Positions 8,577 to 16,795 of a stretch of 64,000 nt of DNA are shown here, piece after piece. The first letter of the stretch is position 1, and each line of letters starts with the position of its first letter. Source of the stretch: an uncultured Acholeplasmatales bacterium (lineage in GTDB: Bacteria > Bacillota_I > Bacilli_A > Acholeplasmatales > Anaeroplasmataceae); the NCBI GenBank assembly GCA_944324805.1, contig CALUXS010000001.1, positions 124,001 to 188,000 of the forward strand, read 5' to 3'. The position numbers and the translations under genes are program-made. The notes below the pieces were generated by a model. It saw only the letters and a program-made list of their open reading frames with translations, searched no databases and was not told where the DNA came from.

Positions 8577-9922
8577 AACGTGCGCTAGTACTTTGCGGAG
8601 GTGGCTCAAAAGGAGCTTATGAAATGGGAGTTTGGACAGCATTAAAAGAACTAAATGAGGAGAAATTTGATATTGTTTGTGGAACTTCAATTGGAGCTTT
8701 GAATGGTGTTATGTTCGTACAAGGGGCATATGAAGAATGTTTAAAATTATGGAATGAAACTAGAAATGACACTATTATGACAAAACCTATTAAAATTGAT
8801 GATAGTAGTTTGAAGATGACACTAAAGAAAATGGAAGACTTGATTCCTTTTGTTAAATCATACTTGCAACAAAAGGGAGTTGATATAACTCCTTTCAAGC
8901 AAATGATGGATAAATATATTGATCCTAAAAAGGTTAAAGAATCAAAAATGGAATTTGGTGTAGTTGTAGTTAATTTTCCATCTTTTAAACCTATCCTTGT
9001 AAATATGAAGGAAGTAAAGGATGAGGAACTTAGGTCCTATGTCTTGGCATCTTGTTCATGTTTTCCTTTGTTTCCGGTTTGTAAAATAGGAGATAAAAAT
9101 CTTATTGATGGTGGTTACTTTGATAATATGCCGATTGATTTTGCACTTGATTTAGGAGCAACAGAGATCGTATGTGTTGATTTAAATTATAATTTTACAC
9201 ATAAGGAATATTTAAATAAGCCATTCATAACATATATCCATCCGTCTTGGAATTTAGGTGGTTTTTTCTTGTTTGAAGAGGAGATAATAGCTAAAAATAA
9301 ACAATTAGGTTATAACGATTGTATGAAAACCTTTGGAAAATTTTTAGGCTTTAGATACACGTTTTATAAAAATAATATTGATAAAGATATATGTAAGAAT
9401 TATGTTTTAAGATTGGCCATCTTAATGAAAAATTTTAGAAAAAGTAAAATCAAATCTCTTGTAAAGACAGAAGAAGAAAGTGATATGTTCCAAATACTAG
9501 AAAAAGAGACATATAGAAGTTTAAATGAATTAGATTATTATTTACGAGCTTTAGAGGTTGCTGCTGAACTTTTTGGAATAGATCATTTAAAAGTTTATAG
9601 AGCTGATGATCTAAAAATGAAAATATTAGATGCTATTTTTGCTATTTCTAAGGATGATGAAGTAAATTTATTAGATGAATATAAAAAAATTAAGACAGCT
9701 GCTAAGCGTAGAGATTATTTAGCACGTTCTAATAGATTTGTCTTAATGAATGAAATAGCTTATCAATTATTTAAAAATCATAAATTAGATGATAGCTTAA
9801 TTATGGATTTGATTGCTACTCATCCTAAAGTTATTATCATTATGCTTTTATATCGACTTTGGAGTGATACAGATGCAAAAGAAGAAAAAGACTTCGGTTT
9901 TGAGATTGAATTTGAACAATAA
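8573..9922 (+). CDS. Patatin-like phospholipase
   Basis: Serine lipid acyl hydrolase family. Residues 9-14 form the oxyanion-hole motif GGGSKG, the nucleophile elbow GTSIG has Ser39, and the catalytic Asp is D179 in the DGGYFDNMP motif. The patatin domain covers roughly residues 1-290; the remaining 160 residues are helical and charged with no recognised domain. No signal peptide, so it probably acts on the inner membrane face. It overlaps queH by 4 bases and the phosphatase gene at 9873 by 50 bases. Lipid substrate unknown. Confidence 0.88.
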   Translation: MKRALVLCGGGSKGAYEMGVWTALKELNEEKFDIVCGTSIGALNGVMFVQGAYEECLKLWNETRNDTIMTKPIKIDDSSLKMTLKKMEDLIPFVKSYLQQKGVDITPFKQMMDKYIDPKKVKESKMEFGVVVVNFPSFKPILVNMKEVKDEELRSYVLASCSCFPLFPVCKIGDKNLIDGGYFDNMPIDFALDLGATEIVCVDLNYNFTHKEYLNKPFITYIHPSWNLGGFFLFEEEIIAKNKQLGYNDCMKTFGKFLGFRYTFYKNNIDKDICKNYVLRLAILMKNFRKSKIKSLVKTEEESDMFQILEKETYRSLNELDYYLRALEVAAELFGIDHLKVYRADDLKMKILDAIFAISKDDEVNLLDEYKKIKTAAKRRDYLARSNRFVLMNEIAYQLFKNHKLDDSLIMDLIATHPKVIIIMLLYRLWSDTDAKEEKDFGFEIEFEQ

Positions 9923-10976
9923 TCAAAGATGTATTTTTATTAGTGATATACATGGTGATTTAGATTTATTAAAAAAAGGATTAGCAAAAGTTAATTTTTC
10001 TAAAGATGATGCATTATTTTTATTAGGTGATTTAATTGAAAAGGGAGATCAAAATCTAGCTATGTTAGATTATTTGATGGAACTTAAGAAAGATTATAAC
10101 ATCTATTTATTAAGTGGAAATTGTGATGAAGTTTTACGTTTTATTTTGCCACCTGTAAAGAAGGAGGAATTCTTATATTATTCTCTTGTCAAGGGGCATA
10201 CAATTATAAACGAAATGGCCAAAAAAATGGATATAAAGATTTCTAAGGAAACAAATGTTGATTTGCTGTGTTATCTTTTTTCTAATGAATTCAAAAAATA
10301 CTATGACTTTGTAGATGCTTTTTATGATCTAGTTATTTTGAATGAAAAATATATTTTAGTTCATGGGGGAATAGATGATTTGAATGATATTCCTGTTTAC
10401 AATTATGAATTATTAAAATATGATTCTTTCTATTTGAAGGCTAAACCATCAGAATATATTAGAATAGTAGGACATTTTCCTACTATTAATTATGCTACTA
10501 AAATACCTAGTAACATACCTATTTTTGATTTTGATAAAAATGTAATTTCGATTGATGGTGGCAATAAAGTTAAATTAGCTGGTCAACTTAATATTGTTAT
10601 TATGCAAAACGATATGTTCAATTATACATATGTTGATAATTATGAGAAAAAAATTGCTAAAAAAGATATTGAAGTAGAAAATTTGAATCCTGTTCATATT
10701 AATTCATATCTTGATAGTGTTTGTTACTATGGTGAAAAGGAACAAGATTTCTATATTGTTTATAATCAAAAAAATGAAAAATGCTATGCTTATTATATGG
10801 ATTTTTTAGAGAAAGATGATTTTTTCTTTTGTTATGATGCTACGAATTATATGATGAATTTGAAGAAGGGCGAGGAATATTCATTAATAGTGAAGGCTGA
10901 GCCTTTCTCAATAATAAAGAAAAGGGGAATAGTTGGTTTAATACCAACAACTGTTGTCAATGAAGATGAATTATAA
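9873..10976 (+). CDS. PPP-type metallophosphoesterase with extra C-terminal region
   Basis: Calcineurin-like fold: DIHGD (metal ligands), LLGDLIEKG, then GNCDEV in place of the usual GNH-type motif, VHGGI and a GHFPTI motif. This resembles PrpE/ApaH-like bacterial phosphatases. About 130 residues follow the catalytic core without a recognised domain. The start is ATG 9873, with GGAG (9861-9864) 8 bases upstream, giving a 50-base overlap with the patatin gene in another frame. The Cys in GNCD where His is usual is the main oddity; it may change metal chemistry or mark a subfamily. Substrate unknown. Confidence 0.82.
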   Translation: MQKKKKTSVLRLNLNNNQRCIFISDIHGDLDLLKKGLAKVNFSKDDALFLLGDLIEKGDQNLAMLDYLMELKKDYNIYLLSGNCDEVLRFILPPVKKEEFLYYSLVKGHTIINEMAKKMDIKISKETNVDLLCYLFSNEFKKYYDFVDAFYDLVILNEKYILVHGGIDDLNDIPVYNYELLKYDSFYLKAKPSEYIRIVGHFPTINYATKIPSNIPIFDFDKNVISIDGGNKVKLAGQLNIVIMQNDMFNYTYVDNYEKKIAKKDIEVENLNPVHINSYLDSVCYYGEKEQDFYIVYNQKNEKCYAYYMDFLEKDDFFFCYDATNYMMNLKKGEEYSLIVKAEPFSIIKKRGIVGLIPTTVVNEDEL

Positions 10977-11826
10977 GATTGATAATAAGTTTATTCAAAA
11001 AACAATTAGGGAATATTTATTGAGTTTTCATTTAGCAAAAGCTAAAATATATAATCTTTTTTTAGAAAAAAGGATTTATCTTAATGGTGAACTAGCAACT
11101 GAAAACACAAAAATAATTAAAAATAGTGTATTAAGTATTATTTATGATGAAAAAATTAATTATATTCCTTATAAGTATGAGTTAGAAATTTTGTATGAAG
11201 ATGATTATTTGTTAATTATTAATAAACCTCCATTTTTTATGGTTCATCCTGATGAGGAAAATAAGGATAAAACTGTAGCCAATATGGTTGCGTATTATTA
11301 TTTAAAGAAAAATATTTCAACTAATGTTCGCTATGTTCATAGACTAGATACAGAAACTACAGGTATTTTAGTTTTTGCAAAGGATATGCTTACTGAAAGT
11401 TATATGAATTATAATTTTATGCAACATAGTTTTAAGAGATACTATTTAGCTATATGTTCAGGTGAAGTAAAACCTGATGAAGGAACAATTGATGCTCCTA
11501 TAGGTTTAGATAGACATCACAACCAAAGAAGGAGAGTTTCTAAAACAGGGCAAAATGCTATTACTCATTATAAGGTTTTAAAATACTATAAGCATTTTTC
11601 ATTAGTTGAAATGCTTTTAGAAACAGGAAGAACACATCAAATTAGAGTACACATGAAATACCTAGGATATCCATTATTAGGTGATGAATTGTACGGGGGA
11701 AGTATAAAAAAAATAAAGCGTGTTGCATTGCATTCGGCACGTTTTGTTTTTTATCATCCTTTTTTAGAAGAAGAAATTACAATAAATTGTTTATTACCAT
11801 TTGATATGAAAAAAGTTTTGGAGTGA
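10960..11826 (+). CDS. RluD-family 23S rRNA pseudouridine synthase
   Basis: Pseudouridine synthase with an N-terminal S4-like RNA-binding region (residues about 10-60) and the catalytic motif HRLDTETTG, Asp130. Further family motifs: LIINKPPFFMVHP, the KRYYLAICSGE stretch and ETGRTHQIRVHMKYLG. The site modified in rRNA cannot be told from sequence. The start is uncertain: ATG 10960 and ATG 10966 are both possible; neither has a clear Shine-Dalgarno, and both overlap the preceding gene, suggesting coupled re-initiation. The gene sits in the queH-LRR operon. Confidence 0.9.
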   Translation: MKMNYKIDNKFIQKTIREYLLSFHLAKAKIYNLFLEKRIYLNGELATENTKIIKNSVLSIIYDEKINYIPYKYELEILYEDDYLLIINKPPFFMVHPDEENKDKTVANMVAYYYLKKNISTNVRYVHRLDTETTGILVFAKDMLTESYMNYNFMQHSFKRYYLAICSGEVKPDEGTIDAPIGLDRHHNQRRRVSKTGQNAITHYKVLKYYKHFSLVEMLLETGRTHQIRVHMKYLGYPLLGDELYGGSIKKIKRVALHSARFVFYHPFLEEEITINCLLPFDMKKVLE

Positions 11827-11830
11827 GATT

Positions 11831-13576
11831 ATGTTATTTGGGAAATATGTTAATAAATTTTATTATAAATATTTTTGGTTTTTCTTTTTTGGAATTGCTG
11901 CATTAATAATTGTTAATTATTATCAGTTGTTAATACCTGAAGTTTTTGGAAAAATTATTGATGGTATATCTGATGGATCTTTATTCAGTGATTTAAGCTT
12001 ATTAAATAAATACATTGGCCAAATATGTATGGTTGCTGTTATACTTTTTGTAGGTCGTTTTACATGGCGTTATTGCGTATTTGGAGCCGGTGTTAGAATA
12101 GAAGCAGACATGAGAGATATGATGTTTTTGCATAGCGAAAAATTATCTTACGCATATTATAAAAAACATAAAACAGGTGCTTTAATGGCTCTTTATACAA
12201 ATGATTTACAAACCATTAGGGAGGCATTTGGTAGGGGAACGATAATGTTAATTGATTTTGTTTTTTTAGGATCAATGGCATTATTTAAAATGTTTAGATT
12301 AAATACTATTTTGACTTTAATTTCTCTTATTCCAGCCATTGCAATTGGAATTTCTTTCGTTTCAATTGGTAAGAAAATGGAAGAAAAATTTAGAATTAGG
12401 CAAAAAGCATATGAGGATCTTTCTGACTTTGCCCAAGAAAATTTTAGTGGTATAAGTGTAATTAAAGCCTTTGTTAAAGAAAAAGAAGAAACAAAGGAAT
12501 TCAATCGCATAAATGATGATAATTACAATAAAAATATGAGTTTCTTAAAATTTTATATGCTTTTTAATGTAATTTTGATTTTAGTATTAAATCTTATAAT
12601 TTCAGTTTTATTTGCTGGTGGTGCTTATTTTGTAATTGATGATCCAAATAAATTTTCTACTGGTGATTTATTAGCTTTCGTATCATATTTTAATACTTTA
12701 ACTTGGCCTATGATGGCGATTGGTCAACTGATTAATTTAAGAAGTCAAGCAAAAGCTTCCTTGAGCCGCGTTAGTGTTTTATTAGATGAAATTCCTGATA
12801 TAAATGATAATAATGTTGTAGAAACAAAAATAGAAGGTAAAATAACCTTTAATCATTTAAATTTTTGTTATCCAGATGCCACAGAAAATATATTAAATGA
12901 TATAACTTTTACAATTGAAAAAGGTGAAATGGTCGGTATTTTAGGCAAAACTGGAAGTGGAAAATCAACTTTAGTTGATTTATTACTTAGAATGTACAAC
13001 GTAAATGAAAATAGTATTTTATTTGATGGAATTGATATAATGAAAATATCGTTCAAAAAAGTAAGAGAATCTATTGGTTATGTTCCTCAGGATAATTTTT
13101 TATTTAGTGATACAGTTAGAAATAATATTGCTTTTGCATGTGATGATGCAACTGATGATCAAATAATAGAATCTGCTATCTTATCTGATGTCCATGATAA
13201 TATTGTAGAATTTCAGCATGGATATCAAACCGTTCTTGGTGAACGTGGAGTAACATTGTCAGGTGGTCAAAAACAAAGAGTCTCTATTGCTAGGGCTTTA
13301 ATAAAAAATCCACCAATAATGATTTTTGATGATTCTGTTTCTGCAGTAGATACTAAGACAGAAGAAAAAATATTAAGTAATCTTAATGAGCTAAGAAAAG
13401 GCAAAACTACAATAATGGTTTCACATAGAATTTCTACAGTCAAAGATTTAGATAAAATAATTTTATTAGATGGTGGTAAGGTTGTAGCAATTGGCAATCA
13501 CGAAGAACTTCTAAAAACATCATCTTTGTATCAAGAAATGGTAAAATTACAAACTCTAGAAGAGGAGGTTAAGTAA
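11831..13576 (+). CDS. ABC exporter half-transporter with degenerate catalytic site
   Basis: N-terminal six-helix exporter domain (residues about 1-310) followed by an ATPase domain with Walker A GKTGSGKST, Q-loop PQDN, signature LSGGQKQR and Walker B IMIFDD. The residue after the Walker B Asp is Asp instead of the catalytic Glu, the mark of the degenerate half of heterodimeric exporters such as BmrC/BmrD or TM287/TM288. Its partner at 13578 begins one base after its stop and has the canonical Glu. GGAG lies 8 bases before ATG 11831. Substrate unknown (lipids or drugs are typical for the family). Confidence 0.93.
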   Translation: MLFGKYVNKFYYKYFWFFFFGIAALIIVNYYQLLIPEVFGKIIDGISDGSLFSDLSLLNKYIGQICMVAVILFVGRFTWRYCVFGAGVRIEADMRDMMFLHSEKLSYAYYKKHKTGALMALYTNDLQTIREAFGRGTIMLIDFVFLGSMALFKMFRLNTILTLISLIPAIAIGISFVSIGKKMEEKFRIRQKAYEDLSDFAQENFSGISVIKAFVKEKEETKEFNRINDDNYNKNMSFLKFYMLFNVILILVLNLIISVLFAGGAYFVIDDPNKFSTGDLLAFVSYFNTLTWPMMAIGQLINLRSQAKASLSRVSVLLDEIPDINDNNVVETKIEGKITFNHLNFCYPDATENILNDITFTIEKGEMVGILGKTGSGKSTLVDLLLRMYNVNENSILFDGIDIMKISFKKVRESIGYVPQDNFLFSDTVRNNIAFACDDATDDQIIESAILSDVHDNIVEFQHGYQTVLGERGVTLSGGQKQRVSIARALIKNPPIMIFDDSVSAVDTKTEEKILSNLNELRKGKTTIMVSHRISTVKDLDKIILLDGGKVVAIGNHEELLKTSSLYQEMVKLQTLEEEVK

Positions 13577-13577
13577 A

Positions 13578-15359
13578 ATGGAACAAGAACAAACAAGAAA
13601 GTATAAAGATAGTACAATCATAAAAAGATTGTCTCATTTTGCTAAACCTTATAAATTTGGTTTTGTTTTAGCACTTTTTTTGACAATAATTTTGGTTGTT
13701 ATCGATTTAATACCACCATTTATTCAAGGTGAAATAGTTGGAATATTGGATAATAAAGAAATATTAAATCAGGAAAAATTAAATTTATCATTAATTTACA
13801 TAGGCGTTTTCGTTGTAATTGCCTTAATTGGAGCTTTTATAAATTATTATAATTCAATGCTTTTACAAAAACTTGGGCAAAAGATCTTATCAAAAATAAG
13901 GCATGATGTATTCTGTCATATTGAAGAACTATCAATTGCGCAAATAAATGCTTTGCCTGTTGGAAGATTAGTGACAAGAGTTACATCAGATACTGCTACA
14001 TTAAATGATTTTTTTAGTAATGTACTTGTTAATTTTATAAAATATATTCTAACGATAATTTTTGTATTAATTGTGATGTTCATTATATCTATTAAATTAA
14101 CATTGATGTTACTTTGTGTACTTCCTGTCCTTGTTATTGTTACCTTTATTTTCAGGAAAAATTCAAGAAACGCATATAGAAATGTAAGACGTGATGTTAG
14201 TGCAGTTAATTCATTTTTGTCTGAAAACATCTCAGGGATGAAAGTGACACAAATTTTTAATCAAGAAGAAAAAAAATACTTAGAGTTTAAAGAAAAAAAT
14301 AATCAGTTAAAGAAGAGTTCAATAAAAGAGATACTTGTATTTGGAATTTTTCAACCAACAATATATGTTTTGTATGTACTATGTGAGGTTATTGTAATAT
14401 ATAATGGTGTCAATCTAATTGCAGCAAATAAATTATTATCAAAGAATTTTGTTAAGTTTTATGGATATATAAACAGCTTCTTTACACCTATTCAACAATT
14501 AGCAGAATTATTTAATCAAATGCAACAAGCTTTTGCATCTACTGAAAAAATTCTTGGAATACTTGATACACAAAAACAAGTATTAGATAAAGATGGAGCA
14601 ATTGAAATAGATAAGTTCTCTGGTAAAATTGTTTTTGATCATGTGTGGTTTGCATACAATTCTGATAATTGGATTTTAAAAGATGTTTCTTTTACAGTTT
14701 TACCTAAGCAAACAGCAGCATTTGTAGGTGCAACAGGAGCTGGCAAAACTACCATCTTGGCATTAATTGTAAGAAATTATGATATACAAAAAGGGCATAT
14801 TTATTTAGATGATATTGATATTATGGATATAAAAATAGAATCATTAAGAAAACATATAGGTCAGATGTTGCAAGATGTATTTATGTTTTCAGGGTCTATT
14901 GAATCTAATATAACATTGCGCGATGAAAGATTTACAAGAGATGATGTAATAGACGCAGTTAAATATGTAAATGCTGATCGCTTTATATCTAAATTGCCTA
15001 ATGGTTACGATCATAAAGTTTTAGAGCGTGGAAGTAATTTTTCAGCTGGTGAAAGACAATTGATTTCTTTTGCAAGAACTGTTATTCATAAGCCAAATAT
15101 TATGATTTTAGATGAAGCAACAGCTAATATAGATACAGAAACTGAGGTTCTTATCCAATCAAGTCTAGAGAAAATGATGAATATAGGTACAATGCTTATA
15201 GTCGCGCATCGACTATCTACAGTACAACATGCTGATAAAATCATTGTTCTAAAAAAAGGTGAAATTGTTGAAGAAGGTACTCACCAAGAATTATTAAAGA
15301 AAAAAGGAATGTATTATAACTTGTATGAAATTCAGTACAAACACATGGAAAAACAATAA
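13578..15359 (+). CDS. ABC exporter half-transporter, catalytic partner
   Basis: Exporter membrane domain (residues about 20-330) and ATPase domain with Walker A GATGAGKTT, Q-loop LQDVF, a variant signature FSAGERQL and Walker B IMILDEA with the catalytic Glu; H-loop VAHRLS. With the preceding protein it should form a heterodimer with one active and one inactive ATP site. AGGAGG just inside the previous gene's end serves as ribosome binding site. It overlaps the leucine-rich-repeat gene at its 3' end by 35 bases. Confidence 0.93.
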   Translation: MEQEQTRKYKDSTIIKRLSHFAKPYKFGFVLALFLTIILVVIDLIPPFIQGEIVGILDNKEILNQEKLNLSLIYIGVFVVIALIGAFINYYNSMLLQKLGQKILSKIRHDVFCHIEELSIAQINALPVGRLVTRVTSDTATLNDFFSNVLVNFIKYILTIIFVLIVMFIISIKLTLMLLCVLPVLVIVTFIFRKNSRNAYRNVRRDVSAVNSFLSENISGMKVTQIFNQEEKKYLEFKEKNNQLKKSSIKEILVFGIFQPTIYVLYVLCEVIVIYNGVNLIAANKLLSKNFVKFYGYINSFFTPIQQLAELFNQMQQAFASTEKILGILDTQKQVLDKDGAIEIDKFSGKIVFDHVWFAYNSDNWILKDVSFTVLPKQTAAFVGATGAGKTTILALIVRNYDIQKGHIYLDDIDIMDIKIESLRKHIGQMLQDVFMFSGSIESNITLRDERFTRDDVIDAVKYVNADRFISKLPNGYDHKVLERGSNFSAGERQLISFARTVIHKPNIMILDEATANIDTETEVLIQSSLEKMMNIGTMLIVAHRLSTVQHADKIIVLKKGEIVEEGTHQELLKKKGMYYNLYEIQYKHMEKQ

Positions 15360-15951
15360 GAGTTTAATTATTCATAGTATAGAAATTTCTTTATTTTTTG
15401 TTTTTTTCATAGTACTAATCTTATTTTTAGAAATCCCAAGAATAAAATACGATTATGTAGAGGAATTAGATGGCTATGAGATAGTAGAAGTATATGGAAA
15501 TTCTAAAACCTATGATATAAAAAATGAATATAAGGGTAAAAAAGTTGTAGGAATAGGCTACAAAGCATTTAAAAATAAGACGAAGCTTAAAAGCATAGTA
15601 ATTCCTGAAGGAATAATATACATTAATCAACAGGCTTTTTTAGGATGTAATGAATTAGAAAGCATTGAGTTTTCTAATAGTATTGAAGAAATTAAAATTG
15701 CTGCATTTATGGGATGTAGTAAGTTAAATAAAGTTATTTTTCAAGAGGAAAGTAAATTGAAAAAAATTGAAGGTAGTGCTTTTTTTGATTGTACAAATTT
15801 ACAAGAGGTATTTTTACCAAGCTCGTTATATTTAATTGGAGATTATGCATTTTATAATACGAATATTAATAGTATTTCTATATCAACTAATACTAAATTT
15901 TATGATAATTCACTAGCAGGAATTTTACCTGAAAATATTAATTGGTATTAA
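15325..15951 (+). CDS. Membrane-anchored BspA-type leucine-rich-repeat protein
   Basis: One N-terminal transmembrane segment (residues about 15-36, IEISLFFVFFIVLILFLEI) then about five BspA/TpLRR-like repeats with the pattern IGYKAFKNKTKLKSIVIPEG, repeated at FLGCNELESIEFS, FMGCSKLNKVIF, FFDCTNLQEVFLPSS and FYNTNINSISI. With no retained signal cleavage site the repeats would face outside, anchored in the membrane. The ATG at 15325 lies inside the ABC gene and has no good Shine-Dalgarno, so translation is probably coupled. Such repeats mediate binding to host or bacterial surfaces; the ligand is unknown. Confidence 0.82.
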   Translation: MKFSTNTWKNNKSLIIHSIEISLFFVFFIVLILFLEIPRIKYDYVEELDGYEIVEVYGNSKTYDIKNEYKGKKVVGIGYKAFKNKTKLKSIVIPEGIIYINQQAFLGCNELESIEFSNSIEEIKIAAFMGCSKLNKVIFQEESKLKKIEGSAFFDCTNLQEVFLPSSLYLIGDYAFYNTNINSISISTNTKFYDNSLAGILPENINWY

Positions 15952-15954
15952 ATA

Positions 15955-15983
15955 TTGTTATTACTTTAAAAATATGATATGAT
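15955..15983 (+). promoter_or_regulatory. SigA-type promoter for rluB
   Basis: TTGTTA (15955-15960), 17-base spacer, TATGAT (15978-15983). Confidence 0.65.
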
Positions 15984-16014
15984 TAGACGAGTTTAAAGGA
16001 TTGGTGAATAAATT

Positions 16015-16737
16015 ATGGAACAAGAAAGATTGCAAAAGGTCATGGCTGCTTGTGGAGTTGCCTCAAGACGTGCCTGTGAAGAAATAATTTTAGCAAAAAG
16101 AGTGAAGGTTAATGGCGAGATAATTTCAACTTTAGGCGTCAAAGTATCAAAAAAAGATTTAATTGAACTTGATGGTAAGCCATTACTAAGAGAAGAAAAG
16201 GTTTATTATATTCTTCATAAGCCGACAGGCTATTTAACTACTGTAAAGGACAGTTTAGATCGTAGAATTGTTATGGATTTATTATCACCAGAAACTAAGG
16301 AAAAAAGAGTATTTCCAGTCGGACGTTTAGATTATGATACTTCAGGAGCTTTATTAATAACAAATGATGGTGAATTATCTTATCGTTTAACTAGAAGCAA
16401 CAAGAATGTTGAAAAAACATATCAAGTAAGAGTAGAAGGTATTTTAACTCAAGGTGCTGTTACTAGATTAATGAAGGGCGTTGAAATAGATGGAATACTT
16501 ACTAAAAGAGCAAAAATTGAAAATGTAAATTTTGATAGAGAGCATTCATCAACATTATTTTGGTTAACTATAACAGAAGGTAGAAATAGGCAAGTACGTA
16601 AGATGTGTGAAATTGTCGGTTTTCCTGTAAAAAAATTAAAGAGAATTTCATTTGCAGGAATAACAATTGAGGGATTAAAAGAAGGAGAATATCGCCCTTT
16701 AAAGCCACATGAAATCAAAAAACTTTATTCTTTATAG
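16015..16737 (+). CDS. rluB: RluB-family pseudouridine synthase
   Basis: Small-subunit-type (RsuA/RluB/E/F) pseudouridine synthase. S4 domain at residues 1-60 (RLQKVMAACGVASRRACEEII), catalytic motif GRLDYDTSG with Asp106, and the EGRNRQVRKM motif near residue 185. In Bacillota the gene next to cmk/scpB is rluB, which modifies 23S rRNA; the target position is inferred from family. Length 240 aa is normal. It has its own promoter and is followed by a separate cmk promoter. Confidence 0.93.
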   Translation: MEQERLQKVMAACGVASRRACEEIILAKRVKVNGEIISTLGVKVSKKDLIELDGKPLLREEKVYYILHKPTGYLTTVKDSLDRRIVMDLLSPETKEKRVFPVGRLDYDTSGALLITNDGELSYRLTRSNKNVEKTYQVRVEGILTQGAVTRLMKGVEIDGILTKRAKIENVNFDREHSSTLFWLTITEGRNRQVRKMCEIVGFPVKKLKRISFAGITIEGLKEGEYRPLKPHEIKKLYSL

Positions 16738-16739
16738 TG

Positions 16740-16769
16740 TTTACATTATCGCTTTAAATATGATATAAT
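16740..16769 (+). promoter_or_regulatory. SigA-type promoter for the cmk-S1/der/gpsA operon
   Basis: TTTACA (16740-16745), 18-base spacer, TATAAT (16764-16769) with an extended TGA just before it. Confidence 0.75.
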
Positions 16770-16795
16770 TAAAAGAGTATAAGGGAGTTGAAACG

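Noticed and set aside
16741-16760. Possible CRE in the cmk promoter (reverse strand TTAAAGCGATAATG)
   Set aside because: Only about 11 of 14 positions match and the conserved right arm is broken.
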